NCBI GenBank assembly: GCA_001770725.1
Contig: MERU01000002.1
Coordinates: 372,001 to 436,000 of the forward strand
Source of the DNA: Burkholderiales bacterium RIFCSPHIGHO2_01_FULL_63_240
GTDB lineage: Bacteria; Pseudomonadota; Gammaproteobacteria; Burkholderiales; Burkholderiaceae_C
DNA length: 64,000 nt
Direction: 5' to 3'
In this document: positions 31,404 through 41,378 of the stretch, in pieces
Position numbering within the stretch: position 1 is the first letter of the stretch
Layout of the letters: each line of letters opens with the position of its first letter
Made by a program: the position numbers and the translations under genes
Notes under the pieces: generated by a model
Told to the model about the DNA's origin: nothing
Database searches by the model: none
The model's input: the letters and a program-made list of their open reading frames with translations, nothing else

Positions 31404-33707
31404 TCAGAAAGCCGTGCCGATCTGGAACTGGAGTTGCTGGATTTTATCTTGGCTGAAGGACTTGATGGGCTTGCCATAGCTCAGCTTGAGCGGCCCCACA
31501 GGCGAGATCCAGCTGATGCCCACGCCAGCGGAAGCGCGCAGATCACCGAACTTGACCTTGTCGTCTTCGCCCCAGACGTTGCCGGCGTCCACGAAGCCGA
31601 ACATGCGCAGGGTGCGGTCGTTGCCGGCGCCAGGGAACGGCACGTAGAGTTCGGCGTTCAGGTTCACGCGCTTGTTGCCGCCGATGTAGGCGCCTTCGAT
31701 GTCGATGGGGCCGAGCGAGCTTTGCTCGAAGCCGCGCACCGATCCCAGGCCGCCGCCAAAGAAGTTCTTGAACACCGGGTAAGGCTTGCCCTGCAAACCA
31801 ACGCCATAGCCGATCTCGGCGCGCAGGCCCAGGGTGAAGCGATTGCTCAAGGGGATGTACTGCTGGCCTTCGAGGTCGGTGCGCAGGTAGCGGGTGTCGC
31901 CCAGCAGGCCGCTTTCGAAGTTGACGCGCTGATAGCGGCCGGTGGTCGGCACGATGACGCTGTCGCGGGCATCGCGGGCCCAGCCCACGGTCAGGGGCAC
32001 GGAGGTCACGCGGTCACCGAAGGTGTCGCGGAAAAGGCGGTAGCTCACCGGCAGACCGAGGTCTCCCTTGATGGCCGTTTGCTCGACGCCCAGGCCGAAG
32101 AAGACCGTGTCGAACTCGGTGAACGGCACGCCGAAGCGCACGGCACCACCGATGGTTTCGATCTTGTAGTCGCCACCCTGGCTGTTGAGGGGGCGCGAGT
32201 TGCGCAGGAAGACGTCGTAGGAGCGCGAGATGCCATCGTCCGTGAAGTACGGATCGACCGTGCTCAGCACGATGGCGCGGTTGTACTTGCTGGTGTTGAG
32301 CTCGATGCCCAGGTAGTTGCCCGAGCCGAAGACGTTGTCCTGCTTGATCGAGGCCGACAGCGTGAGCTTCTCGGCCGTCGAGAAGCCCGCGCCGACCATC
32401 AGGTTGCCCGTCGGCTTTTCCTCGACCTGAACCGTCAGGTCCACCTGGTCGACCGTGCCGGGCACTTCGACGGTTTCGACGTTGACGTTCTTGAAGTAGC
32501 CCAGGCGGTCGACGCGGTCGCGCGAGAGCTTGATCTTCTGGCCGTCGTACCAGGCCGATTCGAACTGGCGGAACTCGCGTCGCACCACTTCGTCGCGGGT
32601 GCGGGAGTTGCCAGCCACGTTGACCCGGCGCACGTAGATGCGTCGCTGCGGCTGGGCCACGAGGTTGATGACCGCCTGGCCCTTCTCGCGGTTGAGTTCG
32701 GGGCGCACATCGACGCGCGCGAAGGCGTAGCCGTACTGCGCGAAGCGGTCCGTGAAGGCCTTGACCGTGGAGGCCACCTGGTCGGCCTGATAGGCCTCGC
32801 CAGCTTCGATGGTCACCAACTTGCGGAAGGTTGCGTCCTTGCCAAGGTAGTCGCCATCGAGCTTGACGGCCGTGACGGTGTACTTCGGGCCTTCGTTGAC
32901 GTTGATGACCAGCTCGATGTCCTGCTTGTCCGGAGAGATGGCCACCTGGGCCGACTCGATGCGGAATTCGAGGTAGCCGCGGTTGAGGTAGTAGGACTTC
33001 AGCGTCTCGAGGTCGGCATTGAACTTGGCGCGGGAGTACTGGTCGGACTTGGTGTACCAGGTCAGCCAGCCTCCGGTGGTCAGGTCCATCTGCGACAGCA
33101 GCGTGCTCTCGGAAAAGGCCTGGTTGCCCGTGACGCGGATGGCCTTGATCTTGGTGATCTCGCCTTCGGTCACGGTGAAGGTGACGTTGACGCGGTTGCG
33201 TTCGGTCGGCGTGATGGTGGTGACCACCTCGGCAGCGTAGAGGCTGCGGGTCAGGTACTGGCGCTTGAGCTCTTGCTCGGCGCGATCGGCCAGTGCGCGG
33301 TCGAAGGGTTGGCCTTCGGAGATGCCCACATCCTTGAGCGCCTTGAGCAGCGCATCCTTGTCGAACTCCTTGGTGCCGACAAATTCGACGCGGGCAATCG
33401 CCGGACGTTCTTCGACGATCACCACGACGACCTTGCCGTCGATCTCGATGCGCACGTCCTTGAACAGGCCCGTGGCGAAGAGGGAGCGCAGGCCGGCGGC
33501 GCCTTTGTCGTCGGTGTAGGTGTCACCCACGCGAAACGGCAGCGAGGCGAACACCGTGCCGGCGTCGGCGCGCTGCAGGCCTTCCACGCGGATGTCCTTG
33601 AGGACGAAGGGCTCGACGGCCCAGGCCGACTGGAACAGGGAGGTCGCCAGCAAGGCGGCGAGCAGGGTCGGCTTCAGGCGGACAGCGTTCATGGAAGGGG
33701 TAGGCAT
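31404..33707 (-). CDS. bamA: Outer-membrane protein assembly factor BamA
   Basis: The 767-residue Omp85 protein has a signal peptide ending QSAWA, then FVLKDIRVEGLQRADAGTVF of POTRA 1, four more POTRA repeats to about residue 420, and a C-terminal 16-strand barrel. The barrel contains the conserved loop motif VRGFEQSSLGP and ends in a terminal Phe (QFQIGTAF), the barrel signal. It is the core of the BAM complex; bamB and skp are also in this window. Starts at 33707 or 33692 are both possible, and neither has a clear ribosome site. Downstream of rseP by 9 bases. Confidence 0.97.
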   Translation of the reverse strand: MPTPSMNAVRLKPTLLAALLATSLFQSAWAVEPFVLKDIRVEGLQRADAGTVFASLPFRVGDTYTDDKGAAGLRSLFATGLFKDVRIEIDGKVVVVIVEERPAIARVEFVGTKEFDKDALLKALKDVGISEGQPFDRALADRAEQELKRQYLTRSLYAAEVVTTITPTERNRVNVTFTVTEGEITKIKAIRVTGNQAFSESTLLSQMDLTTGGWLTWYTKSDQYSRAKFNADLETLKSYYLNRGYLEFRIESAQVAISPDKQDIELVINVNEGPKYTVTAVKLDGDYLGKDATFRKLVTIEAGEAYQADQVASTVKAFTDRFAQYGYAFARVDVRPELNREKGQAVINLVAQPQRRIYVRRVNVAGNSRTRDEVVRREFRQFESAWYDGQKIKLSRDRVDRLGYFKNVNVETVEVPGTVDQVDLTVQVEEKPTGNLMVGAGFSTAEKLTLSASIKQDNVFGSGNYLGIELNTSKYNRAIVLSTVDPYFTDDGISRSYDVFLRNSRPLNSQGGDYKIETIGGAVRFGVPFTEFDTVFFGLGVEQTAIKGDLGLPVSYRLFRDTFGDRVTSVPLTVGWARDARDSVIVPTTGRYQRVNFESGLLGDTRYLRTDLEGQQYIPLSNRFTLGLRAEIGYGVGLQGKPYPVFKNFFGGGLGSVRGFEQSSLGPIDIEGAYIGGNKRVNLNAELYVPFPGAGNDRTLRMFGFVDAGNVWGEDDKVKFGDLRASAGVGISWISPVGPLKLSYGKPIKSFSQDKIQQLQFQIGTAF

Positions 33708-33716
33708 TCGTAAAGA

Positions 33717-35123
33717 TCAGTGCGCGCCCAGCAGTCGCGCGAAGTCGTTGTACAGGGCCAGGGACATCATCAGGAGCATGACGGCAACGCCACCTCGCTG
33801 GAGCCGCTCGAGCCACCGCTCGGAAACCGGTCGGCCCGTGACGCCTTCGAAAAGATAATACATGAGGTGCCCCCCATCGAGGACGGGCAGCGGCAGCAGG
33901 TTCAGCACCCCCAGGCTCACACTGACCATGGCCAGGAAGCCCACGTAATAGACCCAGCCCAGCTCGGCCGAACGCCCCGCGTAGTCGGCGATGGTGATGG
34001 GGCCGCTGAGGTTCTTGATCGAGGCCTCGCCGATCAGCATCTTGCCCAGCATTTCGAGGCTGAGGGTCGCCACATCCCAGGTCTTGGTCAGCGCCCGAGT
34101 GAAACCATCGACCAGGCCGTGCTGGACCGTCACGGTGGCGGCAGGCGAGCCGAGCGCCGCCTCGATGCGCGGCAGGCGCTGGCCCTGCACGTCCTTCATC
34201 ACGGGCTGCACGACGACATCGAGGCTGCGCCCTGCGCGCTCGACATGGAACGTCAAGGCCTGGGGCTGACCTTCGATGGCGCTCTGGCGGATCGCCTGGC
34301 GCAGCTGGCCGGCGTCCAGCACCGGCTGGCCGTTGAGGCTGAGCACGCGATCGCCCTCCTTGAGGCCACCCTGCTCCGCCGGGCCTTGGGGCACCAGCTG
34401 GGCCACCAGGGGCTCGGCATAGGGCCCGCTGAAGCCCAGCTTCTCAAGCAAGCCACCATCGACATCGGCCGCGGGGATGCGGCTCACGGGCAGGATCAGC
34501 TCGCGTTCACCGGAAGGAGATGCCTGCTGTGAGGTGCGCGAGACCACGCGCAGGCGCACGTCGCTGCCCTGCACCGCAGCGCGGGTGAACCACCATTGCA
34601 GGTCGGTCATCGAGCGCACGGCCACCCAGTCGTCAGGGGCCGCGGCATCGTCGCCCTTGGCGCCCTTGAGCTGCACCGCGACCACCTCGTCGCGAGAGCG
34701 CAAGCCCGCTTCGGCAGCCAGGCTGGCGGGGCGCGGCTCGGCCATCCAGGGACGGATTTCCTCGACACCTGCCCAATTGACGCAGGCGTACAGCAGCACG
34801 GCCAGGACCAGGTTGGCCAGGGGCCCGGCCGCGACAACGAACGCGCGCTGAGGCAGCGGCTTCTGGTTGAACGCGCGGTGGCGCTCGGCCGGATCGACCC
34901 GCCCTTCCCGCTCGTCGAGCATCTTCACGTAACCGCCCAAAGGCAGCGCAGAGACCACGAACTCGGTCTCGCCCCGGGTGCGCGACCACAGCACGCGCCC
35001 GAAACCCACGGAAAACCGCAGCACCTTGACGTCACACGCCACCGCCGCGCGGTAGTGCCCCCACTCGTGGATGACGACGAGCACCCCGATGGTGACCAGG
35101 AAAGCCAGGACGGTCATGAGCAT
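33717..35123 (-). CDS. rseP: Site-2 intramembrane protease RseP
   Basis: The 468-residue zinc metalloprotease cleaves anti-sigma factors such as RseA inside the membrane. The zinc motif HEWGH is at 19-23 in the first membrane helix, and the second zinc ligand lies in LLPLPVLDGGHLMYY near the C-terminus. Two PDZ regions lie between (the second with GGLKEGDRVLSLNGQPV). Four membrane segments are predicted. ATG at 35123 or 35117 are both possible. The gene sits between dxr and bamA in canonical order. Confidence 0.96.
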   Translation of the reverse strand: MLMTVLAFLVTIGVLVVIHEWGHYRAAVACDVKVLRFSVGFGRVLWSRTRGETEFVVSALPLGGYVKMLDEREGRVDPAERHRAFNQKPLPQRAFVVAAGPLANLVLAVLLYACVNWAGVEEIRPWMAEPRPASLAAEAGLRSRDEVVAVQLKGAKGDDAAAPDDWVAVRSMTDLQWWFTRAAVQGSDVRLRVVSRTSQQASPSGERELILPVSRIPAADVDGGLLEKLGFSGPYAEPLVAQLVPQGPAEQGGLKEGDRVLSLNGQPVLDAGQLRQAIRQSAIEGQPQALTFHVERAGRSLDVVVQPVMKDVQGQRLPRIEAALGSPAATVTVQHGLVDGFTRALTKTWDVATLSLEMLGKMLIGEASIKNLSGPITIADYAGRSAELGWVYYVGFLAMVSVSLGVLNLLPLPVLDGGHLMYYLFEGVTGRPVSERWLERLQRGGVAVMLLMMSLALYNDFARLLGAH

Positions 35124-35164
35124 GATGCTTCTCCGGGGCGCACCAACTTCGGCACGCCGTGTAC

Positions 35165-36364
35165 TCAGTCAGGCTGGCAACCGGCAACGACGCCGGCGGC
35201 CACACGTCGGGCCTCGGCGTCCAGCGCCAGCAGCCCAGCCACCGATTCTGCCGCGCCGGCTGGCACCTTGCACTGTGCCAGCGTCTCTTCGTTGACCCGA
35301 TGGATCTGGTCGAAGCGGACCCGGCGCTGCAGGAAAGCCTCCACCGCCACCTCGTTGGCCGCGTTGAGCACACAGGTGTGACCTGGCGCAGACCGCAAGG
35401 TGTGCCAGGCCAGTTGCAGGCCGGGGTACCGCGCAACATCGGGGGCTTCGAACGTCAACGCCCCGAGCTTCATGAAGTCCAGCATCTCGGCGCCGGACTC
35501 GATGCGCTCCGGCCACGACAGCCCGTAAGCGATGGGCACGCGCATGTCGGGCGTGCCCAGTTGCGCCAGCACCGAGCGGTCGCGGCACACCACCATCGAG
35601 TGCACGATGCTCTGCGGGTGGATGACCACGCGAACCTGATCCGGCGTGAGGTCGAACAGCCAGCGGGCCTCGATCACCTCCAGCGCCTTGTTCATCATCG
35701 TGGCCGAGTCGACCGAGATCTTGCGGCCCATGACCCAGTTCGGGTGGGCACAGGCCTGCTCGGGCGTGATGTCGGCGAAGGTGGACGGGTCTCTCTGTCG
35801 GAACGGGCCGCCCGAGGCCGTCAGCACGATGTGGTCGATGCGGCCGGGCCAGGTGGACGGGTCTTGAGGCAGGCACTGGAAGATGGCCGAGTGCTCGCTG
35901 TCGATGGGCACCAGGGTTGCCCCGCCATCGCGCACCGCCTGCATGAACAACTCGCCCCCGACGACCAGCGCCTCCTTGTTGGCCAGCAGCAGGCGCTTGC
36001 CGGCACGGGCAGCGGCCAGGCAAGGCGGAAGGCCGGCTGCGCCGACGATGGCCCCCATGACGATGTCGACGTCCGGGTGCGCGGCCACGTCGACCAGGGC
36101 AGCTTCACCATCGAGCACCTCGGTCGGCAGGCCGCATTCGCGCACGGCCTCGCGCAGGCGGGCCGCGGCCTGCACATCGGGCATCACGGCGTAACGCGGG
36201 CGCCATCGCTGGCACTGCGCCAGCAGCTCGGGCACGCGGCTCGCGCCGGTCAGCGCGAAGACCTCGAAACGTTCAGGATGCCGGGAGATGACATCCAGCG
36301 TGTTGGTGCCGATCGAGCCCGTCGCGCCCAGGACGCTGACGCGCAAGCGGCGAGGCGCGTGCAT
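35165..36364 (-). CDS. dxr: 1-deoxy-D-xylulose 5-phosphate reductoisomerase
   Basis: This enzyme makes MEP from DXP with NADPH, the first committed step of the non-mevalonate isoprenoid pathway; ispG of the same pathway is at 57047. In 399 residues: Rossmann motif VLGATGSIGTNTLDVI, LLANKEALVVGGELFM, PIDSEHSAIFQCL and LTASGGPFRQRD, all present. The ATG at 36364 begins one base after the cdsA stop. Another ATG at 36373, overlapping cdsA, would add three residues. Confidence 0.96.
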   Translation of the reverse strand: MHAPRRLRVSVLGATGSIGTNTLDVISRHPERFEVFALTGASRVPELLAQCQRWRPRYAVMPDVQAAARLREAVRECGLPTEVLDGEAALVDVAAHPDVDIVMGAIVGAAGLPPCLAAARAGKRLLLANKEALVVGGELFMQAVRDGGATLVPIDSEHSAIFQCLPQDPSTWPGRIDHIVLTASGGPFRQRDPSTFADITPEQACAHPNWVMGRKISVDSATMMNKALEVIEARWLFDLTPDQVRVVIHPQSIVHSMVVCRDRSVLAQLGTPDMRVPIAYGLSWPERIESGAEMLDFMKLGALTFEAPDVARYPGLQLAWHTLRSAPGHTCVLNAANEVAVEAFLQRRVRFDQIHRVNEETLAQCKVPAGAAESVAGLLALDAEARRVAAGVVAGCQPD

Positions 36365-36365
36365 C

Positions 36366-37280
36366 TCAACCATGGCAGAGGCTCAGCAAGGCGATGGACA
36401 CCGGCAGCACCGGCAGCAAGGCATCGACGCGGTCCAGCACGCCACCGTGACCTGGCAGCAACTGGCTGCTGTCCTTGGCGCCGGCCTGGCGCTTGACCAG
36501 CGACTCGAACAAGTCACCCACCACGCTCAGTCCCGTCAGGGCCAGCAGCGCAGCGACCATGCCGGGCCAGCCCAGGCCCCACAGCAGCCGGCTGTAAAGG
36601 CTGGGGGAATCGACCCCGAGGTGCTGATCGGCCCAAAGCCAGACCGAGGCCAGCAGCAGCACGGCCAGTGCACCGGCCACCACGCCCTCCCAGCTCTTGC
36701 CGGGGCTGATGGCAGGCGCCAGCTTGCGCCGACCGAACGCACGACCGCCAAAGTAGGCGCCGATGTCGGCAGCCCACACCAGGCAGAACACCGACAAGAT
36801 GTGGTTGAGCCCCTGGGCCTTGCTCTCGACCAGGGCCATCCAGGCCACCACCAGCAGCACCAGCCCGAGCAGCCGACGCAGCCACTCAGGGATGGCACGC
36901 CAGTGGGTCGGGCCAAAGCGCAGCGCCAGGGCCCCACCCAGCACCCAGGTCAGGGCCGCGCCCCACCAGATGACGGCGGGGGTGAAAAAGCCCATCAGCG
37001 GGTGCCCTGCCTCGTGGACATGCGGCTCGAGCGGCGCGGCCACGTCCGCCCACAACGGCAGGTGAAAGCGCTGCGCCATGTAGACGCAGGCGCCTGCCAC
37101 GGCCGCTCCCAGCAGGACCGCGCGCAGCCCGGGCGCCTCGTTCAGGCGCGACCACTCCCAGCCAGCGGCCGAAATGAACACCAGGGTGAGCAGCGCGAAG
37201 GGCCAGGCGGCATCGGCCACCAGCGTGGGCAGCAGGATCGCCACCAGGATCAGCGCGGTGATGACACGTTGCTTGAGCAT
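36366..37280 (-). CDS. cdsA: Phosphatidate cytidylyltransferase
   Basis: The 304-residue membrane enzyme makes CDP-diacylglycerol from CTP and phosphatidic acid for phospholipid synthesis. It has about seven or eight membrane helices and the C-terminal signature SLVKRQAGAKDSSQLLPGHG followed by GVLDRVDALLP, with the metal-binding acidic residues. Its ATG follows directly on the uppS stop, so the two are coupled. Confidence 0.95.
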   Translation of the reverse strand: MLKQRVITALILVAILLPTLVADAAWPFALLTLVFISAAGWEWSRLNEAPGLRAVLLGAAVAGACVYMAQRFHLPLWADVAAPLEPHVHEAGHPLMGFFTPAVIWWGAALTWVLGGALALRFGPTHWRAIPEWLRRLLGLVLLVVAWMALVESKAQGLNHILSVFCLVWAADIGAYFGGRAFGRRKLAPAISPGKSWEGVVAGALAVLLLASVWLWADQHLGVDSPSLYSRLLWGLGWPGMVAALLALTGLSVVGDLFESLVKRQAGAKDSSQLLPGHGGVLDRVDALLPVLPVSIALLSLCHG

Positions 37281-38036
37281 TCAGTGCCCCCCCTCGCTGC
37301 CGATCGCACCTTCGCCCAGCCCCGACTCGCCGACGTCACCGAAGCGCCGCTCTCGGCGGGCGTAGGCGGCCAGCGCGCGGTCGAGTTCCTCCGCGTCGAA
37401 ATCGGGCCAGAGGCAATCGGTGAAGTGCAACTCCGCGTAGGCGCTTTGCCAGAGCAGGAAGTTCGACAGGCGGACCTCTCCGCCGGTGCGGATGAACAGG
37501 TCGGGGTCGGGCGCATAAGCCATCGCCATGTGGCGCGACAGCACCTCTTCGGTCAGCTCCGACGCGCTCACCCCCTCGGCCAGGGCTTGCTTGCAGGCCT
37601 GCACGATGTCCCAGCGTCCGCCGTAATTGAAGGCCACGGTGAGCACCAGGCGGCTGTTGCCGATGGTGTTGGCCTCGGCATCCCGCAAGGCATTGCGCAC
37701 CTTCTCGGACACGTTGTCTAGGTCGCCCGCGATGCGGATGCGCACGCCATCGGCCTTGAGCTTGGTCAGGTGCTTGGACAGCGCCACCAGCAACAGGCTC
37801 ATCAGGCCCGAAACCTCTTCTTCGGGGCGCTTCCAGTTTTCCGAAGAAAACGCGAACACCGTCAGGTGGCCGATGCCACGGTCGGCCGTGGCCTGCACCA
37901 CCTTCACCAAGGCATCCACCCCCGCCTTGTGGCCCACACCGCGTGGCATCAGGCGTTTGCGGGCCCAACGACCATTGCCATCCATGACGATGGCAACGTG
38001 ACGGGGCAGCGACTGGGGAGGTTGGGATGAAGCCAT
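37281..38036 (-). CDS. uppS: Isoprenyl (undecaprenyl) diphosphate synthase
   Basis: The 251-residue cis-prenyltransferase builds the C55 carrier lipid for peptidoglycan and O-antigen. Motif HVAIVMDGNGRWARKR carries the catalytic D19. VFAFSSENWKRP and the C-terminal LFIRTGGEVRLSNFLLWQSA are also standard. It is the first gene after the frr terminator, and a promoter must lie in 38037-38106 or further upstream; I could not define one. Confidence 0.96.
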   Translation of the reverse strand: MASSQPPQSLPRHVAIVMDGNGRWARKRLMPRGVGHKAGVDALVKVVQATADRGIGHLTVFAFSSENWKRPEEEVSGLMSLLLVALSKHLTKLKADGVRIRIAGDLDNVSEKVRNALRDAEANTIGNSRLVLTVAFNYGGRWDIVQACKQALAEGVSASELTEEVLSRHMAMAYAPDPDLFIRTGGEVRLSNFLLWQSAYAELHFTDCLWPDFDAEELDRALAAYARRERRFGDVGESGLGEGAIGSEGGH

Positions 38037-38106
38037 GTCGATGGGCGGTAGGGGGGCGGAGCAGGACGGCGGTCAGGACGCCAGACCGCGCGAGCAACGC
38101 GCTCTG

Positions 38107-38136
38107 CAAAAAGAGCGAGGCGGACCTGCCGCCTCG
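38107..38136 (-). terminator. Terminator behind frr
   Basis: On the minus strand a perfect stem CGAGGCGG / CCGCCTCG with 5-base loop is followed by CTCTTTTT. It lies 34 bases behind frr and 70 before uppS, ending the rpsB-tsf-pyrH-frr unit. Confidence 0.85.
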
Positions 38137-38169
38137 TCGTGGTGGGTGCCGGAAGTCGGACCGCAGCCG

Positions 38170-38730
38170 TCAGACGGCCATGATCTCTGCTTCCTTGCCC
38201 TGCACCAGCTTGTCGATCTCGGCGATGTGCTTGTCGGTGAGCTTTTGCACATCGTCCTGCGAGCGGCGGTCTTCGTCTTCGGTGATTTCCTTGTCCTTGA
38301 GCAGGCGCTTGGCGTGTTCGTTGGCGTCACGGCGAAGGTTGCGCACGGCCACCTTGGCGTCTTCGGCAGCGCCCTTGACGACCTTGGTCAGCTCGCGACG
38401 ACGCTCTTCGGTCAGCGCGGGCATTGGCACGCGGATCAGGTCACCCTGGGTCGACGGGTTCAGACCCAGGTCGGACTCGCGGATGGCCTTCTCGATCTTG
38501 GCGCCCATGCCCTTTTCCCAGGGCTGGACAGAGATGGTGCGGGCGTCGAGCAGGGCCACGTTGGCAACCTGGCTGATGGGCACCATCGAGCCGTAGTAAT
38601 CGATCTGCACCTGGTCCAGGATGCCCGGGTGGGCACGACCCGTGCGGATCTTGGTCAGCTCGGTCTTGAAGGCTTCGATGGACTTGAGCATTTTCTGCTC
38701 GGCGTTTTTCTTGATGTCAGCGATGCTCAT
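38170..38730 (-). CDS. frr: Ribosome recycling factor
   Basis: The 186-residue factor splits post-termination ribosomes with EF-G. Conserved blocks: [40 protein letters not shown], and [20 protein letters not shown] near the C-terminus. The ATG at 38730 has GGAG in front. A TTG two codons upstream is discounted. It is 73 bases behind pyrH. Confidence 0.97.
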   Translation of the reverse strand: MSIADIKKNAEQKMLKSIEAFKTELTKIRTGRAHPGILDQVQIDYYGSMVPISQVANVALLDARTISVQPWEKGMGAKIEKAIRESDLGLNPSTQGDLIRVPMPALTEERRRELTKVVKGAAEDAKVAVRNLRRDANEHAKRLLKDKEITEDEDRRSQDDVQKLTDKHIAEIDKLVQGKEAEIMAV

Positions 38731-38803
38731 GGACAACTCCGTGCGGGTGATCGGAACTCGGGATCAGGCCACCAACGCGTCAGGAAGGAAACAGGAGGAC
38801 AGC

Positions 38804-39514
38804 TCAGACGTGGACCAGCGTGCCTTCGTCTTCGCCTTGCACCACGCGCTTGAGCGCGCCGGGCTTGAAGATGGAGAACACCTTCAGGGGCAGGTTCTGG
38901 TCGCGGCACAGGGCGAAGGCCGTGGCGTCGAGCACCTGCAGGTTCTTGATCAGGGCCTCGTCGAAGGTGATGCTGGTGTAGCGGGTGGCCGACGGGTCCT
39001 TCTTCGGGTCGGCGGAATAGACGCCATCGACCTTGGTGGCCTTGAGCATCACCTCGGCGCCGATTTCGGCACCACGCAGCGCGGCGGCCGTGTCGGTCGT
39101 GAAGAAGGGGTTGCCGGTGCCGGCCGCGAAAACCACGACCTTGCCCTCTTCGAGGTACTGCAGGGCCTTGGGGCGCACATAGGGCTCGACGACCTGGTCG
39201 ATGCTGATGGCCGACATGACGCGGGCGGTCATGCCTTCCTGGCGCATGGTGTCGGCCAGGGCCAGGGAGTTCATCACCGTGGCCAGCATGCCCATGTAGT
39301 CGGCCGTGGCGCGGTCCATGCCGACAGAGCCGCCAGCCACACCACGGAAGATGTTGCCACCACCGATGACCACGGCCACCTGGGTGCCCAGCGCGGTGAC
39401 TTCCTGGATCTCCTTGACCATGCGCACGATGGTGGCGCGGTTGATGCCGTAGGCATCGTCGCCCATCAGGGCCTCGCCGGAGAGTTTCAGGAGGATGCGC
39501 TTGTAAGCGGGCAT
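38804..39514 (-). CDS. pyrH: UMP kinase
   Basis: The 236-residue amino-acid-kinase-fold enzyme phosphorylates UMP with ATP. Marks: [66 protein letters not shown], and the DPKKDPSA loop. This is the bacterial hexameric type, unrelated to eukaryotic UMP kinases. It lies in the standard order tsf-pyrH-frr. Confidence 0.97.
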   Translation of the reverse strand: MPAYKRILLKLSGEALMGDDAYGINRATIVRMVKEIQEVTALGTQVAVVIGGGNIFRGVAGGSVGMDRATADYMGMLATVMNSLALADTMRQEGMTARVMSAISIDQVVEPYVRPKALQYLEEGKVVVFAAGTGNPFFTTDTAAALRGAEIGAEVMLKATKVDGVYSADPKKDPSATRYTSITFDEALIKNLQVLDATAFALCRDQNLPLKVFSIFKPGALKRVVQGEDEGTLVHV

Positions 39515-39595
39515 GAGACAGGGTCCTTGGCTTGGTACTTGGCCGGTGCGAGGAGAACTTTAACGCAAACCCCTGACGTCACCGGCTCCATTCAG

Positions 39596-39615
39596 AAGGG
39601 GGCCGAAGCCCCCTT
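39596..39615 (-). terminator. Hairpin between tsf and pyrH, weak attenuator
   Basis: The stem AAGGGGGC / GCCCCCTT with a 4-base loop (TTCG on the coding strand) begins 14 bases behind tsf. Only TTCT follows, so it may pause or partly stop transcription or stabilise the tsf 3' end. Confidence 0.5.
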
Positions 39616-39628
39616 GATTGCAGTCAGG

Positions 39629-40525
39629 TCACTGACCCTTGGCGGCTGCCACGGTGGCAGCCACTTCGGCAGCGAAGTCGTCCTGCTTCTTCTCGATGCC
39701 TTCGCCCACGACGAACATGGTGAAGGACTTGGCGGTCGTGCCGGTCGACTTCAGGTACGCCTCGACGGTCTGCTTGCCGTCAGCGGCCTTCACGAAGACC
39801 TGGTTCAGCAGCGAGACTTCCTTGAGGTACTTCTGGACGGCGCCTTCGATCATCTTGGTGGCGATGTCGGCAGGCTTGCCGGACTCGGCAGCCTTGGCCG
39901 TGGCAACGCTGCGCTCGACCTCGATCAGGGCGGCGGGCACGTCGTCCGAAGACAGCGACACGGGCTTCATGGCGGCGATGTGCATGGCCACGTCCTTGGC
40001 GGCGGTGGCGTCACCGTCGAATTCGACGACCACACCGATGCGGGCACCGTGCAGGTAGGCGGCCAGCTTGCCACCACCAGCGTAGCGCTTGAAGCGGCGG
40101 ATGGACATGTTCTCGCCGATCTTGCCGATCAGGCCCTTGCGCACTTCTTCGACCGTGGGGCCGAAGCCGTCTTGCGACAGCGGCAGCTCGCCAATGGCGG
40201 CAACGTCAGCAGGGTTGTGCTTGGCGATCAGCTCGGCCACCGACTTGGCGAAAGCCAGGAACGATTCGTTCTTGGAGACGAAGTCGGTTTCGCAGTTGAT
40301 CTCGACCAGGGCACCGGTGTCGCCGTCGACGGCGGCGGAAACCACGCCTTCGGCGGTCACGCGGGTGGCGGCCTTGGAAGCCTTGCTGCCCAGCTTGACG
40401 CGCAGGATTTCTTCAGCCTTGGCGAAGTCGCCATCGGCCTCGGTCAGGGCCTTCTTGCACTCCATCATCGGGGCGTCGGTCTTGGCACGCAGGTCGGCAA
40501 CCATGCTGGCGGTGATAGCAGCCAT
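39629..40525 (-). CDS. tsf: Elongation factor Ts
   Basis: The 298-residue nucleotide exchange factor of EF-Tu. The N-domain shows [20 protein letters not shown], the EF-Tu contact [20 protein letters not shown] follows, and the tail has [20 protein letters not shown]. All domains are present. It is separated from rpsB by a full terminator-like hairpin, and from pyrH by a weaker one. Confidence 0.97.
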   Translation of the reverse strand: MAAITASMVADLRAKTDAPMMECKKALTEADGDFAKAEEILRVKLGSKASKAATRVTAEGVVSAAVDGDTGALVEINCETDFVSKNESFLAFAKSVAELIAKHNPADVAAIGELPLSQDGFGPTVEEVRKGLIGKIGENMSIRRFKRYAGGGKLAAYLHGARIGVVVEFDGDATAAKDVAMHIAAMKPVSLSSDDVPAALIEVERSVATAKAAESGKPADIATKMIEGAVQKYLKEVSLLNQVFVKAADGKQTVEAYLKSTGTTAKSFTMFVVGEGIEKKQDDFAAEVAATVAAAKGQ

Positions 40526-40584
40526 TTGAATTCTCCGTTTGATTCAGGGGCGGTGTCATCACCGCCGCACATTCGATCTTGCTG

Positions 40585-40613
40585 AAAAAAAGGGGCTGAT
40601 CTTCAGCCCCTTT
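40585..40613 (-). terminator. Terminator or attenuator between rpsB and tsf
   Basis: On the minus strand, 11-base stem AAAGGGGCTGA / TCAGCCCCTTT with a 3-base loop, then seven T. It lies 19 bases behind rpsB. Partial termination here would lower tsf relative to rpsB. Confidence 0.85.
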
Positions 40614-40631
40614 GGTCTGGGTGAGGTCGCG

Positions 40632-41378
40632 TCAGGCAGCGTCTTCGCTGACTTCCACGAACTCGTCGCCTTCGGCGGCAGCGGCGACGACGTCGTTGAC
40701 GGCGTTGGCCTTGCCTTCCAGGATGGCGTCAGCGACGGCCTTGGCGTACAGGGCAACAGCCTTGGAGGAGTCGTCGTTGCCAGGGATCACGTAGTCGATG
40801 CCTTCGGGCGAGTGGTTGGTGTCAACCACGCCGATCACGGGGATGCCCAGCTTCTTGGCTTCGGCGATGGCGATCTTGTGGTAGCCGACGTCGATCACGA
40901 ACAGGGCGTCCGGCAGGGCAGCCATGTCCTGAATGCCGCCGATGTCCTTTTCCAGCTTGGCCAGTTCACGTTGGAACAGCAGGCCTTCCTTCTTCTTCAG
41001 GCCGTCCAGACCGGCTTCGACCTGAACTTGCATGTCCTTGAGCTTCTTCAGGGAACCCTTGACGGTCTTGAAGTTGGTCAGCATGCCGCCCAGCCAACGC
41101 TGGTTCACGAAGGGCACGCCAGCACGGCCGGCTTCTTCAGCGATGGTGTCGCGAGCCTGGCGCTTGGTGCCGATCATCATCACGGTGCCGCGGCGAGCCG
41201 ACAGCTGCTTGATGAACTTCAGGGCCTCTTCGAAGGCGGGCTGCGTCTTCTCGAGGTTGATGATGTGGATTTTGTTGCGGTGACCGAAGATGAACGGGGC
41301 CATCTTGGGGTTCCAGAAGCGGGTTTGGTGACCAAAGTGGACACCAGCTTCCAGCATTTCGCGCATGGACACAGGCAT
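40632..41378 (-). CDS. rpsB: 30S ribosomal protein S2
   Basis: The 248-residue protein begins [20 protein letters not shown] and contains [37 protein letters not shown] and [16 protein letters not shown], the S2 core. The C-terminus is acidic ([17 protein letters not shown]). GGAG precedes the ATG. It heads rpsB-tsf-pyrH-frr and has an unusually long leader of about 260 bases. Confidence 0.98.
   Translation of the reverse strand: MPVSMREMLEAGVHFGHQTRFWNPKMAPFIFGHRNKIHIINLEKTQPAFEEALKFIKQLSARRGTVMMIGTKRQARDTIAEEAGRAGVPFVNQRWLGGMLTNFKTVKGSLKKLKDMQVQVEAGLDGLKKKEGLLFQRELAKLEKDIGGIQDMAALPDALFVIDVGYHKIAIAEAKKLGIPVIGVVDTNHSPEGIDYVIPGNDDSSKAVALYAKAVADAILEGKANAVNDVVAAAAEGDEFVEVSEDAA

Noticed and set aside
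31434..33713. Plus-strand open frame antisense to bamA
   Set aside because: It mirrors the bamA codons; no ribosome site and no domain. bamA is unmistakable.
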